DNA of 53,611 bases from UMGS621 sp964468815 (GCA_964468815.1 CAYXWN010000008.1:1-53611), one strand, 5' to 3'. Shown: positions 37,551 through 46,033, numbered from the stretch's first letter. Notes: generated by a model not told the origin, from the sequence alone. Numbers and translations are program-made.

Positions 37551-38870
37551 TTATTCTTTTTCGTTTAAGCACGCGATACCCGGCAACACCTTTCCTTCAA
37601 ACAATTCCAAAGAAGCGCCGCCGCCCGTAGAAATATGCGTCATGCGATCTGCAAAGCCGAGTTGCTGAACCGCCGCCGCAGAATCGCCGCCGCCGATAAT
37701 GGTCGTAGCGCCTTCCGCTTCCGCCATCGCCTTAGCGACCGCAACCGTGCCTCCTGCCAAAACAGGATTCTCAAACACGCCCATCGGTCCGTTCCAAATG
37801 ACCGTCTTAGCGCCCTTAATCGCGTCCGCATACAATGCGCGCGTTTGATCACCGATATCCAATGACTGCATATCTGCCGGAATCTCGCCGACGGGAACTT
37901 GCTTCACCTCTACTTGCTCGTCGATGGGATCGGGGAAATCCTTGGTAATGACGCAATCCACCGGCAACAAAAGTTTCTTGCCTTCCTTTTCCGCCTTTTC
38001 CATCATTTCCAAGCAATAGCCGATCTTCTCGTCGTCCACGAGCGAAGTACCGATTTCGTACCCCTTTGCCTTTAAGAACGTATAAGCCATTCCGCCGCCG
38101 ATAATCAACGTATCGCATTTTTCAAGCAAGTTTCTGATAACGTTTAATTTATCCGCAACCTTTGCGCCGCCCAAAATCGCGACGAACGGATGAACGGGAT
38201 GCTCCAACGCGTCCGCCATAACCGAAAGTTCTTTTTCAATTAAGAATCCGCAAACCGCCGTTTTAACGTATCCGTATTCGACGATCGCCGCAGTCGAAGC
38301 GTGCGAACGATGCGCCGTTCCGAACGCGTCGTTAACGTAGATATCGGCGTAAGAAGCGAGTTTTTTGCAGAAATCGGGATCTTTACCCTCTTCTTCCGCA
38401 TGGAAACGGAGATTTTCCAACAATACGCACTCACCCTCTTTCAAAGCGGCAACTTTTGCCTTTGCATCCGGACCGATTACGTCTTTCGCAAACGTCACCT
38501 TTCCGTCCAAAAGTTCGTTCAAACGGTCGGCAACCAGCTTTAAGGTAAGTTTCTTCGGCTCGTTTGCCTTTGCCTTATCAATATAAGCCTGCTTCGCCGC
38601 CGCGCGCTCCTCTTCGGGAAGCGCGTCAACCGCTTTCTTTTCTTTCTTGTTGAGTTTCACTTCCGCACTGAAAATGCTGTGCGGCTTGCCCATGTGCGAG
38701 CAGAGAACGACCTTAGCACCGTGCTCCGTCAAATAACGAATGGTGGGAAGCGCTCCCTGAATCCGATTCTCGTCCGTAATCACGCCGTCCTTCATGGGGA
38801 CGTTGAAATCACATCTGACGAGGCAATACTTGCCCTTTACGTCAACGTCTTTCACCGACATCTTATTCAT
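37551..38870 (-). CDS. pgk: phosphoglycerate kinase with an N-domain insertion
   Basis: Makes ATP and 3-phosphoglycerate from 1,3-bisphosphoglycerate. CLVRCDFNVPM near 17, CSHMGKP near 56, FGTAHRSHAST near 185, GGAKVADKL and the C-terminal GGGDSAAAV with STGGGASLELFEG are all present. It is 439 residues against the usual 390-400, because of about 35 extra Lys/Glu/Ala-rich residues right after SHMGKP, in the loop region that follows a substrate-binding segment. AAGGAG precedes the ATG, and its promoter is fully consensus, as expected of a highly expressed gene. gapA is not next to it here. Confidence 0.96.
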   Translation of the reverse strand: MNKMSVKDVDVKGKYCLVRCDFNVPMKDGVITDENRIQGALPTIRYLTEHGAKVVLCSHMGKPHSIFSAEVKLNKKEKKAVDALPEEERAAAKQAYIDKAKANEPKKLTLKLVADRLNELLDGKVTFAKDVIGPDAKAKVAALKEGECVLLENLRFHAEEEGKDPDFCKKLASYADIYVNDAFGTAHRSHASTAAIVEYGYVKTAVCGFLIEKELSVMADALEHPVHPFVAILGGAKVADKLNVIRNLLEKCDTLIIGGGMAYTFLKAKGYEIGTSLVDDEKIGYCLEMMEKAEKEGKKLLLPVDCVITKDFPDPIDEQVEVKQVPVGEIPADMQSLDIGDQTRALYADAIKGAKTVIWNGPMGVFENPVLAGGTVAVAKAMAEAEGATTIIGGGDSAAAVQQLGFADRMTHISTGGGASLELFEGKVLPGIACLNEKE

Positions 38871-38912
38871 AATGATGATCTCCTTATAAGAAACACATTT
38901 TTTTCCTTTTAC

Positions 38913-38941
38913 ATTATATCGTCAAATAGGCGAAATGTCAA
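38913..38941 (-). promoter_or_regulatory. consensus sigma-A promoter of pgk-tpiA-gpmI
   Basis: Minus strand: TTGACA (38936-38941), 17-bp spacer, TATAAT (38913-38918), both perfect. Confidence 0.9.
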
Positions 38942-38952
38942 ACAGAATCAAG

Positions 38953-38980
38953 AAAAAACGCCCTTTTCCGGGGGCATTTT
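38953..38980 (-). terminator. terminator after the HAD gene
   Basis: Minus strand AAAATGCCC, an eight-base loop, GGGCG followed by TTTTTTCTTG. It lies within 40 bases of the HAD stop codon and just upstream of the pgk promoter. Confidence 0.7.
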
Positions 38981-38989
38981 TCACACCGC

Positions 38990-39859
38990 TCAGTCGTTTT
39001 TCTTCTCTAAGCACGCTCTGTTGCGCTCGGTAAAGCGAATAAGCACCTCGTCGGCGGCGATTTTATCCAAAATGCGGAACACGAGCGATTCCAACTCACT
39101 CCCCTTGCGATAATCCGCCGCGGTAAAATAACGGATACGGTTTTCGCGCAACATACGAAATACCGCTTCGGTGTTTCCCCGTGCTCCGTCGTATACACCG
39201 ATCGCGTGACCGCCGTAAGAATTGACTAACTTCATGCAAGGAATATCCGTCGCGCTGTCGCCGATATAGACGAAATTACGGAAAGGCACGCGCAACTCGG
39301 ATTCGGGAAAATAATCGTTGACGCGATCGTCGTTTACGTCCGTCGTTCCTTTGGAAATACGAAAGAGAAATTGCGTTTTATTGGTAAAATTCACCGCTTG
39401 CGCCGGCCATTTCGCCACGCCCTTTTCGTTAAAATAAAAGGAACTCGCGTAAATCGCGCGGAACGCGCCTTGCCTTGCCGGCAACGTTCCCTCGATCATT
39501 TCTTTCAAACCGGACGAAATAATATAATGCTCGACTTCGATCCCCTTTTGCTCCCCGTAGGCGCGAATCCGATCGAACCAATCCTCTACTCCCTCGTAGA
39601 GTTTGACGCGCGCGCCGTAATCCGTCAACGCGCTTCGATTGACGATCAAACGCCCCTCCGCGCCCTCAACCATTCGATACATATACGCAAGATTGCAATC
39701 CATTTGATGTTCGACGGCTAAACGGTTGGACTCTTCCCAAAATTTCGCCACGTCGTAACCGATCGCCTGAATATATCCCTGCGCCTGCATATCGTCCGGC
39801 GTAAGCGTTTTATCGAAATCATAGCAAAACGCCGCGACCGGCTTTCTCTCTTTCTTCAT
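38990..39859 (-). CDS. HAD superfamily phosphatase
   Basis: A 289-residue haloacid dehalogenase-type hydrolase. Motif I is CYDFDKTLTPDD near 12 (nucleophile and acid Asp), motif II HYIISSGL near 112, motif III has Lys in the following KWPAQ/NKTQF stretch, and motif IV FVYIGDSATDIPCM near 195. A helical cap fills residues 25-100. The substrate is unknown; phosphoserine-phosphatase-like enzymes look similar. Its start overlaps the tyrosine phosphatase stop by 4 bp, so both phosphatases are co-expressed. Confidence 0.88.
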   Translation of the reverse strand: MKKERKPVAAFCYDFDKTLTPDDMQAQGYIQAIGYDVAKFWEESNRLAVEHQMDCNLAYMYRMVEGAEGRLIVNRSALTDYGARVKLYEGVEDWFDRIRAYGEQKGIEVEHYIISSGLKEMIEGTLPARQGAFRAIYASSFYFNEKGVAKWPAQAVNFTNKTQFLFRISKGTTDVNDDRVNDYFPESELRVPFRNFVYIGDSATDIPCMKLVNSYGGHAIGVYDGARGNTEAVFRMLRENRIRYFTAADYRKGSELESLVFRILDKIAADEVLIRFTERNRACLEKKND

Positions 39860-40317
39860 AATCTACCCTCTTCGATTTTCTCTAACAACGCCGCACAACC
39901 GATCTTGACGTCCCTCATCGTGGCGTCAAAATCCCCCGTATACCAAGGATCGGCGACGTCGCGCGGAGAATCCGTAAAATCCAATAACAGCGAAATCTTG
40001 CCGCACGGATCGCCTCCAAACAAACGATTCATGTTGCGGCGGTTCGCCTCGTCCATTCCGATTAGATAATCGTACGCCGCATAGTCCCCTTCCGTCAAGC
40101 GACACGCGCGCTTTCCCTCGCAAGAAATCCCGATTGCGCGCAACGCGCGTACCGTTCCGAAATGAACGGGGTTTCCGATCTCTTCGGAAGAAGTCGCCGC
40201 GGACGCAATCGAAAAACGATCGGCATATCCGTGCCGAGCGACGAGCGATTTCATATAAAATTCCGCCATAGGACTGCGGCAAATATTGCCGTGACAAACA
40301 AACAGTATTTTTATCAT
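39856..40317 (-). CDS. low-molecular-weight protein-tyrosine phosphatase
   Basis: A 153-residue phosphatase with the P-loop CHGNICRS right after the first strand (IKILFV) and the general-acid segment DPWYTGDF near 120. In bacteria such enzymes reverse tyrosine phosphorylation, often of kinases or capsule proteins, and some act on protein arginine phosphate (YwlE-like). The start at 40317 was chosen because the family always begins just before this strand, and because a good promoter ends 7 bases before it, which excludes the upstream ATG at 40383. No ribosome binding site is visible, so the message may be leaderless. Confidence 0.9.
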   Translation of the reverse strand: MIKILFVCHGNICRSPMAEFYMKSLVARHGYADRFSIASAATSSEEIGNPVHFGTVRALRAIGISCEGKRACRLTEGDYAAYDYLIGMDEANRRNMNRLFGGDPCGKISLLLDFTDSPRDVADPWYTGDFDATMRDVKIGCAALLEKIEEGRL

Positions 40318-40323
40318 ACCGTT

Positions 40324-40352
40324 ATTGTAAACCAAACGCATAAAAAAGTCAA
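40324..40352 (-). promoter_or_regulatory. promoter of the tyrosine phosphatase/HAD pair, probably leaderless
   Basis: Minus strand: TTGACT (40347-40352), 17-bp spacer, TACAAT (40324-40329). The expected start at about 40317 coincides with the A of the ATG. Confidence 0.65.
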
Positions 40353-40537
40353 AAGAAAACGCGCCGAACAGTCTCAAAAGCAAATGAGGAAGGGGGTAAA
40401 ACGCTTGTTTTTTCTTGTTTTTCGGTTATCGCCGTATCGACAAAAACTTTTTTAACAGTCCGTTTAATCGCATCGGCGCGTTCCGTAAAAGCGTTTGGAA
40501 ACAGAACCTTTTTAATCGTAACTTTCTCAAAACGCAC
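40353..40537. other. intergenic segment, no gene seen
   Basis: Only a 62-codon frame with biased composition and no ribosome binding site is present. I see no conserved RNA. Confidence 0.5.
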
Positions 40538-40567
40538 AAAAGACGTTCTTTTTAACGAACGTCTTTT
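40538..40567 (-). terminator. terminator after the SSB-like gene
   Basis: Arms AAAAGACGTTC (40538-40548) and GAACGTCTTTT (40557-40567), perfect, followed by T-rich ends on both strands. It lies 58 bases after the SSB-like stop. Confidence 0.75.
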
Positions 40568-40624
40568 TCCCTTATCTTATTCAGAAAACAAAAAACAATA
40601 ACGGTATAAAAACGATAACAACGC

Positions 40625-41329
40625 TTAAAACGCGGAGTGCGTTTCGCAAGCGTAATCATGCTCCTTTGCCGTTTGAAAAAACACGAAATCTTCTTCCGGA
40701 TCGAATGAATCCACGTTTTCGTATGCGGCGAGTTTGCAAATCGAAACCTCGTACGCGGTGAGAACGCGAATATCCGTTTCCGAAAACTTCTTTTGATACT
40801 CACGGCTTTGGATTCTGCCCGAAAGCGCGATTCTCTCCCCGACCGCAAGCTTTTTAACAAAGCGCGCGTTTCTTCCCCAAGCGATACAGGGAATATAATC
40901 GGATTTATTATACGAGCGGTTGACCGCTACCAATAAGTCGGCGATTTCGCGGTTAAAAGGCGTCGTTCGGTAAATCGGCGGCTTGCAGATATACCCCGAA
41001 AGGACAATGCTGTTGGGATTTTTCTGCACCTCGCCGTCAAAAAGTTCGCGAACGAAGACCGTGAGCATGAGTTTTGACTTTCCGTCCACGAGTTTGTTAT
41101 AACTCCGAAACTGCCCGATCGCGCTGATTTGCGAGCCGATTTTCAAATTCCGATCCCGAATCAATCGGTCGGAAATCGTCACGGGCAAGATATCCGCCTG
41201 CCCGGAAAGTCGCTTGACGAGCACGCTCGTTTCGTAAAAGCCCTCGCCGTACACCTCGTGAGAGAACGTCGCTTCCCCCACAATCTCGCCGTTTAAGTAC
41301 ACCTTGTTGTTTTTTTCAGCAAAATTCAT
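40625..41329 (-). CDS. SSB-like protein with two OB folds
   Basis: A 234-residue protein with two single-stranded-DNA-binding-type domains. The first (about 5-100) carries NKVYLNGEIVGE and FYETSVLVKRLSG; the second (about 105-215) carries NSIVLSGYICKPPIYRTTPFNREIADLLVAVNR and PCIAWGRNA, a classic SSB strand order. It lacks the acidic DDDIPF-type tail of housekeeping SSB, and ends CETHSAF instead. It is probably a specialised paralogue in DNA processing; the main ssb should be elsewhere. It follows the deacetylase gene by 21 bp, with AAAAGGAG before its ATG. Confidence 0.82.
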   Translation of the reverse strand: MNFAEKNNKVYLNGEIVGEATFSHEVYGEGFYETSVLVKRLSGQADILPVTISDRLIRDRNLKIGSQISAIGQFRSYNKLVDGKSKLMLTVFVRELFDGEVQKNPNSIVLSGYICKPPIYRTTPFNREIADLLVAVNRSYNKSDYIPCIAWGRNARFVKKLAVGERIALSGRIQSREYQKKFSETDIRVLTAYEVSICKLAAYENVDSFDPEEDFVFFQTAKEHDYACETHSAF

Positions 41330-41350
41330 ATCTTTTCTCCTTTTGGTTTT

Positions 41351-42094
41351 TCACTGTCCGATTTGTCTGCCGTTGGAATCGACGACAAAGTTTTCCCGAT
41401 AAATAAGTTCGTCGACGCGAACAAAGGAATACCCCTTTTCTTTTAACGTCCGAATGATATTCGGCAACGCGTCCGCGGTATGAAGCCCGTTGTTGTGAAA
41501 CAATACGATCGAACCGTTCCGTACGCGCGAAACCACGCGATTTTCGATTTCGGAAGCGGAGAGATTTTTCCAATCCAAACTGTCCACGTCCCATTGAATA
41601 GTGAATAATCCCATCGATTCCGCCGTTTGAACGAGCAAATCGTCGTAATCGCCGTAGGGCGGACGAAACAACACCACCTTTTCTCCCGTAATCGCCTCGA
41701 TCGCGCGAGAAGAACTTTCCAACTCTGCCCGAATCTGCTGCTCGGAGAGTTTGCTCATATAAGAATGGGTGGACGAATGTGTTCCGATCGCATGCCCATC
41801 GCCCGCAATTTTCGCGACGAATTCGGGGTATTTGGTCGTCCAAAACTCCACCATAAAGAAAGTGGACGGGACGTTTTCTTCCCTCATAACGGATAACAGC
41901 CGATCGGTGTAATCCGTTCCCCAAGCGCAATCGAAAGAAATCGCGACTTTCTTCTCTCCCGTTTCCACCGAATAGATCGGGATTTTTCTTTGCTTGGAAA
42001 ATACCGCAACCGCCCCGGTCGGTACGGAAATTGCCAGAACGGCGATCAATAACGCAATTACAAGCGTCCGCTTGCGCATCACTACGAATTTCAT
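41351..42094 (-). CDS. polysaccharide deacetylase, PdaA/PdaB-like
   Basis: A 247-residue NodB-domain protein with an N-terminal membrane/signal segment (about residues 8-28). Catalytic motifs are SFDCAWGTDYT near 53 (motif 1 in the spore-type form DxAWG rather than DDGP), GTHSSTHSYM near 103 (metal His pair), RPPYGDYDD near 143 and LFHNNGLHT near 198. It resembles PdaB and related sporulation deacetylases of Bacillus, so peptidoglycan is the likely substrate and the cell surface the likely site. It is co-transcribed with the SSB-like gene, an odd pairing. Confidence 0.9.
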   Translation of the reverse strand: MKFVVMRKRTLVIALLIAVLAISVPTGAVAVFSKQRKIPIYSVETGEKKVAISFDCAWGTDYTDRLLSVMREENVPSTFFMVEFWTTKYPEFVAKIAGDGHAIGTHSSTHSYMSKLSEQQIRAELESSSRAIEAITGEKVVLFRPPYGDYDDLLVQTAESMGLFTIQWDVDSLDWKNLSASEIENRVVSRVRNGSIVLFHNNGLHTADALPNIIRTLKEKGYSFVRVDELIYRENFVVDSNGRQIGQ

Positions 42095-42301
42095 TTTAAC
42101 AAAACGTTCCCCTCGGAATTTGAGAATTTTTGACGAATCGCGTTTCGTTTTGTCGAATCGACCGCAAGTTGTCCGAATTCTCTCACCCTAATCGTATGCG
42201 GACAAGACGCGCGCTATGCGCAAAAAACGCAAAAAAAGAAAGCAAACCGTTGCAACGCTCTCTCAATAAAAAGCCCGTCGATGAGGGGTGTTCCAAACCC
42301 A

Positions 42302-42341
42302 AAAGGCGCGCCGTATTTTTTGCAAAATACGGCGCGCCTTT
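42302..42341 (-). terminator. strong hairpin after the SPFH/RHH pair
   Basis: Perfect 18-bp arms, AAAGGCGCGCCGTATTTT (42302-42319) and AAAATACGGCGCGCCTTT (42324-42341), four-base loop. The following TGGGTTTGG is a modest T tract. It lies 18 bases after the last stop codon. Confidence 0.7.
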
Positions 42342-42359
42342 CATCATCTTATTTTCTTT

Positions 42360-42563
42360 TTACTCTAAGTCTAATTCGGGCGGTACGTCAAGTTCGTCCG
42401 AAACGTATTTTCCGTTTTTCTTGCGCTGACGGACACATTCGCTCAAAAGATATTCGATCTGCCCGTTGACCGAACGAAAATCGTCTTCCGCCCAAGCGGC
42501 GATGGCTTGGTAAAGCTTGGGGGATAAGCGAAGCGGTACTTGCTTTTTCTGAGAATCGTTCAT
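42360..42563 (-). CDS. ribbon-helix-helix (Arc/CopG-like) protein
   Basis: A 67-residue protein whose core KQVPLRLSPKLYQAIAAWAE, followed by FRSVNGQIEYLLSECVRQ, is a complete ribbon-helix-helix DNA-binding fold. It was started at the ATG (42563), which overlaps the SPFH stop codon (TGATG); a TTG one codon earlier is less likely. Arc-like genes of this kind recur behind SPFH genes in Clostridia, where their targets are unknown; autoregulation is possible. Confidence 0.85.
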   Translation of the reverse strand: MNDSQKKQVPLRLSPKLYQAIAAWAEDDFRSVNGQIEYLLSECVRQRKKNGKYVSDELDVPPELDLE

Positions 42564-43588
42564 CAATACAGACTACCCGAATTGACCACGGGTTGCGCGT
42601 CGTGATTGCCGCACAAAACGACCAAAAGATTGGACACCATCGCCGCCTTACGCTCTTCGTCTAACGTTACGACGTTATTTTCGCTCAACCGTTCCAGCGC
42701 CATCTCCACCATGCCGACCGCGCCGTCTACGATCATTTTCCGTGCGTCGATGATCGCCGAAGCCTGTTGCCGTTGCAACATGACCGCCGCGATTTCGGGT
42801 GCATACGCAAGATAGGTAATACGCGCCTCGATCACCTCGATCCCGGCGTCGTTCACTCTCATTTGAATTTCGTCGCGAATCCGTGCCGCCACGACTTCAC
42901 TCGAACCGCGTAAACTGCCCTCGTCCGCAATGCCGTCCCCCGTCGTATCGACGTTGGGCGCGATATCGTACGGGTAAATACGAACGACGTTCCGCAACGC
43001 GCTGTCGCATTGCAAGGAAAGATATTCTTTATAGTTATCCACGTTAAACACCGCCTTTGCCGTATCGACCACGCGCCACATGACCGCGATCCCGATTTCG
43101 ACGGGATTCCCCAAGCAATCGTTGATCTTCTGACGGTTATTGTTCAACGTCATGATCTTCAAGGAAATCTTTTTGTTGGAAAGGTCGACGCTTCCCTCGC
43201 CTACGCTTGCATTCTCCCCGTCGCCTAAGCCGAAATGCGCGGAAACGTCGCCGCTTTGTTTGAGTTTGGTCTTAGCCGCCGGATTAAACGCAACGCAGAA
43301 CGGATTGACGAAATAAAAGCCGTCCCCTTTCAGCGTTCCGACGTATTTCCCGAACAACGTCAAAACCAACCCTTCTTGCGGCTTTAATACTTTTAAGCCG
43401 GGCATGAGGACGATTGCAACCACAGCCAAAATAATCGCACCTGCCAACAACAACGGAGCGTAAGAAGCACCGTTCTCGTCGCCGATCGCGCCAAACACAA
43501 ACCCTGCGATTGCGCACGCAATCATAATCACGATGACGACAAGCATGGGCATGCCGTTCTTTTTTCCGCTCAATACTTTTTCTTCCAT
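42563..43588 (-). CDS. SPFH (stomatin/prohibitin/flotillin) domain membrane protein
   Basis: 341 residues. Two N-terminal membrane helices (about 12-35 and 43-62) precede the SPFH domain (about 70-280: LKPQEGLVLTLFGKYVGTL, then VMWRVVDTAKAVFNVDNYKEYL and EIQMRVNDAGIEVIEARITYLAY). A C-terminal helical segment (RQQASAIIDARKMIVDGAV) allows oligomer formation. SPFH proteins scaffold membrane microdomains. It has its own promoter (43621-43649) and AAAGGAG before the ATG, and forms an operon with the RHH gene. Confidence 0.92.
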   Translation of the reverse strand: MEEKVLSGKKNGMPMLVVIVIMIACAIAGFVFGAIGDENGASYAPLLLAGAIILAVVAIVLMPGLKVLKPQEGLVLTLFGKYVGTLKGDGFYFVNPFCVAFNPAAKTKLKQSGDVSAHFGLGDGENASVGEGSVDLSNKKISLKIMTLNNNRQKINDCLGNPVEIGIAVMWRVVDTAKAVFNVDNYKEYLSLQCDSALRNVVRIYPYDIAPNVDTTGDGIADEGSLRGSSEVVAARIRDEIQMRVNDAGIEVIEARITYLAYAPEIAAVMLQRQQASAIIDARKMIVDGAVGMVEMALERLSENNVVTLDEERKAAMVSNLLVVLCGNHDAQPVVNSGSLY

Positions 43589-43620
43589 ATTCTTCTCCTT
43601 TATATAAATTTGATATTATT

Positions 43621-43649
43621 ATGATATCATAACAATACAATCACGTCAA
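43621..43649 (-). promoter_or_regulatory. sigma-A promoter of SPFH/RHH operon
   Basis: Minus strand: TTGACG (43644-43649), 17-bp spacer, TATCAT (43621-43626). A palindromic ATGATATCAT covers the -10, and could be a site for the RHH protein. Confidence 0.7.
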
Positions 43650-43684
43650 GTCTTTTCCAAAATTTTTTCAAAATTCTTTTCCAC

Positions 43685-43724
43685 AAAAAATAAGCCCGAC
43701 TATGCAATCCGCATAACCGAGCCT
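43685..43724 (-). terminator. terminator after the PPi-type phosphofructokinase
   Basis: Minus strand arms AGGCTCGGTTATGC (43711-43724) and GCATAGTCGGGCTT (43692-43705) pair over 14 positions with several G-U pairs, five-base loop, then ATTTTTTGTGG. Confidence 0.8.
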
Positions 43725-43765
43725 AAATTTTTCTTTATACGTAATTTTTCGATTGTATTAACGCG

Positions 43766-45010
43766 TTAAAAAACTTTTTTCTTCTTCAAAGCGGCGAATT
43801 GCGGCAAGCCGTTTTCCCACTTTAAGGACGTTTCCCCTTGAATCAGTGGAAGCGCGTACGCGATAAAATCGTCCGTCAATCCGTTTCCGTCCGCATTAAT
43901 CCAATTTAACGGAACGGTCTTTTCGTGATTCGCGGCGACAGACAGCGGAACTGCACCGTACACCGCGCGGTAAGGATCGTCTGCAACGCGTTCGAGCGCG
44001 ACCATTTTTCCCGTTTCGCCCTTGACTGCGTGACGAACCGCCGCCGCCCCTGCGGCAAACGCCTCTTCGATATCCGTACCCGACGCGATATGCGCCGCAC
44101 AACGTTGCATTAAACTAAATTCGATTGCACGGACTTTGATTCTGAGTTTCTCTTTTACCAATTGTTTCAAGACGTTGCTGACGCCGCCCATCTGCGCGTG
44201 ACCGAAGAGGTCGTCTTGTGCGACGCCGAATTCTCCGACGTATTTCCCGTCCGCAAACCGAATCCCCTCCGAAACCACGACGACGCATTTATTGTTATTT
44301 TCCGCACACACGCGCGATACGTCCGACAAAAAACGGTCGAAATCGAACGCGACTTCGGGAAGATAAATCAAATCGGGCGCAAAACCGACCGTTCCGGCAA
44401 GCGCGGAAGCCGCCGTCAACCAGCCTGCGTTCCGCCCCATTGCTTCGCAAATCAAAACAGAACCCGTATCGTACACCTTGGAATCGAGCGCAAGTTCCAT
44501 GACCGTCGTCGCTATGTATTTCGCCGCGCTGCCGTATCCGGGGCAATGATCCGTCCCGGCAAGGTCGTTGTCAATGGTCTTGGGTACGCCCATGATGCGA
44601 CATTCATAATCGCTTTTTTCAAAATAACGAGATATTTTATCGCAGGTATCCATGCTGTCGTTGCCGCCGTTATAAATAAAATAGCGTACGTTCAATTTTT
44701 GAAACAACTCTAAAATCCGACGAAATTCGGTTTCGTCTTCCTCCGGATTTTTTAATTTATAACGCACGGAGCCAAGTGCGGACGACGGCGTGAATTTCAA
44801 TCGTTCAAGTTCCTCCGCGCTCTCTTGTCCGAGATCGTAGATTTCGCCGTCCAAAATCCCCTTAACGCCGTGCCGCGCGCCGTATACGGCGGTAATGCAA
44901 TCCGTTCCGAGCGCTTCGGTAAAAACGCCTGCCGCGCTCGCATTGATGACTGCCGTCGGTCCGCCGGACTGCGCAAATAAGAGTGCCCCTTTTAAAATAT
45001 CCTGCTTCAT
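43766..45010 (-). CDS. 6-phosphofructokinase, PPi-dependent type
   Basis: 414 residues. The two positions that separate donor types read as PPi: YNGGNDSMDT (Asp where ATP enzymes have Gly) and VPKTIDND (Lys where ATP enzymes have Gly). GAMGRNAGWL-like EAMGRNAGWLTA near 190 is the substrate motif. It would phosphorylate fructose 6-phosphate with pyrophosphate, reversibly. It lies 14 bp after an ATP-type pfkA, so the cell probably has both. Confidence 0.92.
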   Translation of the reverse strand: MKQDILKGALLFAQSGGPTAVINASAAGVFTEALGTDCITAVYGARHGVKGILDGEIYDLGQESAEELERLKFTPSSALGSVRYKLKNPEEDETEFRRILELFQKLNVRYFIYNGGNDSMDTCDKISRYFEKSDYECRIMGVPKTIDNDLAGTDHCPGYGSAAKYIATTVMELALDSKVYDTGSVLICEAMGRNAGWLTAASALAGTVGFAPDLIYLPEVAFDFDRFLSDVSRVCAENNNKCVVVVSEGIRFADGKYVGEFGVAQDDLFGHAQMGGVSNVLKQLVKEKLRIKVRAIEFSLMQRCAAHIASGTDIEEAFAAGAAAVRHAVKGETGKMVALERVADDPYRAVYGAVPLSVAANHEKTVPLNWINADGNGLTDDFIAYALPLIQGETSLKWENGLPQFAALKKKKVF

Positions 45011-45024
45011 TTTTACTCCCTGTA

Positions 45025-45987
45025 TTAGAGTCCCAATATATGGGCGGTTTCGTAAAGATCTTCGTCGAACTGCTTTTTCACGTTGAAAACTTCTTCAAAA
45101 TCAACCGAAATAATCTTGTTGTTTTTGATTCCGATCACGCAACTCGGCTCGTTCATGTAAAGAGCGTCCACCGCGCGATTTCCGAATTTCGCCGCGAGAA
45201 TACGGTCGGAAAGAGAGGGTGCGCCGCCGCGCTGAATATGCCCGAGCACCACCAATTTGATACCGAGCCCTGTCTTTTCTTGCAATTCTTTCATAATCTC
45301 TTCGCGATTGCCTGCGCCCTCCGCCAAAATAATCATATTCGACGTTTTGCCGCGCGCGCAAGACTTGTTCAGTTCTGCCGCGATATGATTTAAATCAAAG
45401 GGTTTTTCGGGCAACAGAATAAATTCCGCACCGCCGGCAACGCCCGAATAAAGCGCGATATCGCCGCAATGCCGTCCCATTACTTCCAAAACGCAAACGC
45501 GATCGTGCGAGTGCATGGTATCGCGCAAACTGTTGATCGCCCACAAAACGGTATTGACCGCAGTATCGAACCCCAACGTATAATCGGTATACCCCAAATC
45601 GTTGTCGATCGTGCCGGGGATTCCGACGACCTTAAAGCCGAACTCGCGACTCAAAAGTTGTCCGCCGCGGAAAGAGCCGTCGCCGCCGATGACGACTAAC
45701 CCCTCGATCTCGCGCTTCTTCATTTCTTCCGCCGCCTTTTTTCTACCTTCCGGCGTAACAAATTCGGGACAACGCGCGGACTTCAAAAACGTGCCGCCGC
45801 GATGAATCATATCCGAAACGGAGCGCGACGTCAAGTTAACGTAATCGCCGTTGATTAAACCGGTATAGCCGCGTTCCACCCCGTAAACTTCCATACCGTA
45901 ATAAAGCGCAGTACGAACAACCGCGCGAATACAAGCGTTCATGCCGGGCGCGTCGCCGCCGCTCGTTAAAACCGCTATCTTTTTCAT
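45025..45987 (-). CDS. pfkA: ATP-dependent 6-phosphofructokinase
   Basis: 320 residues, the usual bacterial PfkA length. It has LTSGGDAPGMNACIRA at the N-terminus, IGGDGSFRGG near 102 and IPGTIDNDL near 123 (Gly at both ATP/PPi discriminating positions, so ATP), EVMGRHCGDIA near 167, and LGHIQRGGAPS near 248. It performs the committed glycolytic step. dnaE-pfkA order is typical of Firmicutes. A promoter lies in the 90-bp gap after dnaE. Confidence 0.96.
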   Translation of the reverse strand: MKKIAVLTSGGDAPGMNACIRAVVRTALYYGMEVYGVERGYTGLINGDYVNLTSRSVSDMIHRGGTFLKSARCPEFVTPEGRKKAAEEMKKREIEGLVVIGGDGSFRGGQLLSREFGFKVVGIPGTIDNDLGYTDYTLGFDTAVNTVLWAINSLRDTMHSHDRVCVLEVMGRHCGDIALYSGVAGGAEFILLPEKPFDLNHIAAELNKSCARGKTSNMIILAEGAGNREEIMKELQEKTGLGIKLVVLGHIQRGGAPSLSDRILAAKFGNRAVDALYMNEPSCVIGIKNNKIISVDFEEVFNVKKQFDEDLYETAHILGL

Positions 45988-46033
45988 ATTCTTGCCTCAC
46001 TCATATCGTATTTCATCCTTTCCCTCTTTTCTT

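Noticed and set aside
40349..40537. Possible 62-codon gene between the phosphatase and SSB-like genes
   Set aside because: No ribosome binding site, biased composition, and it overlaps the promoter of the phosphatase.
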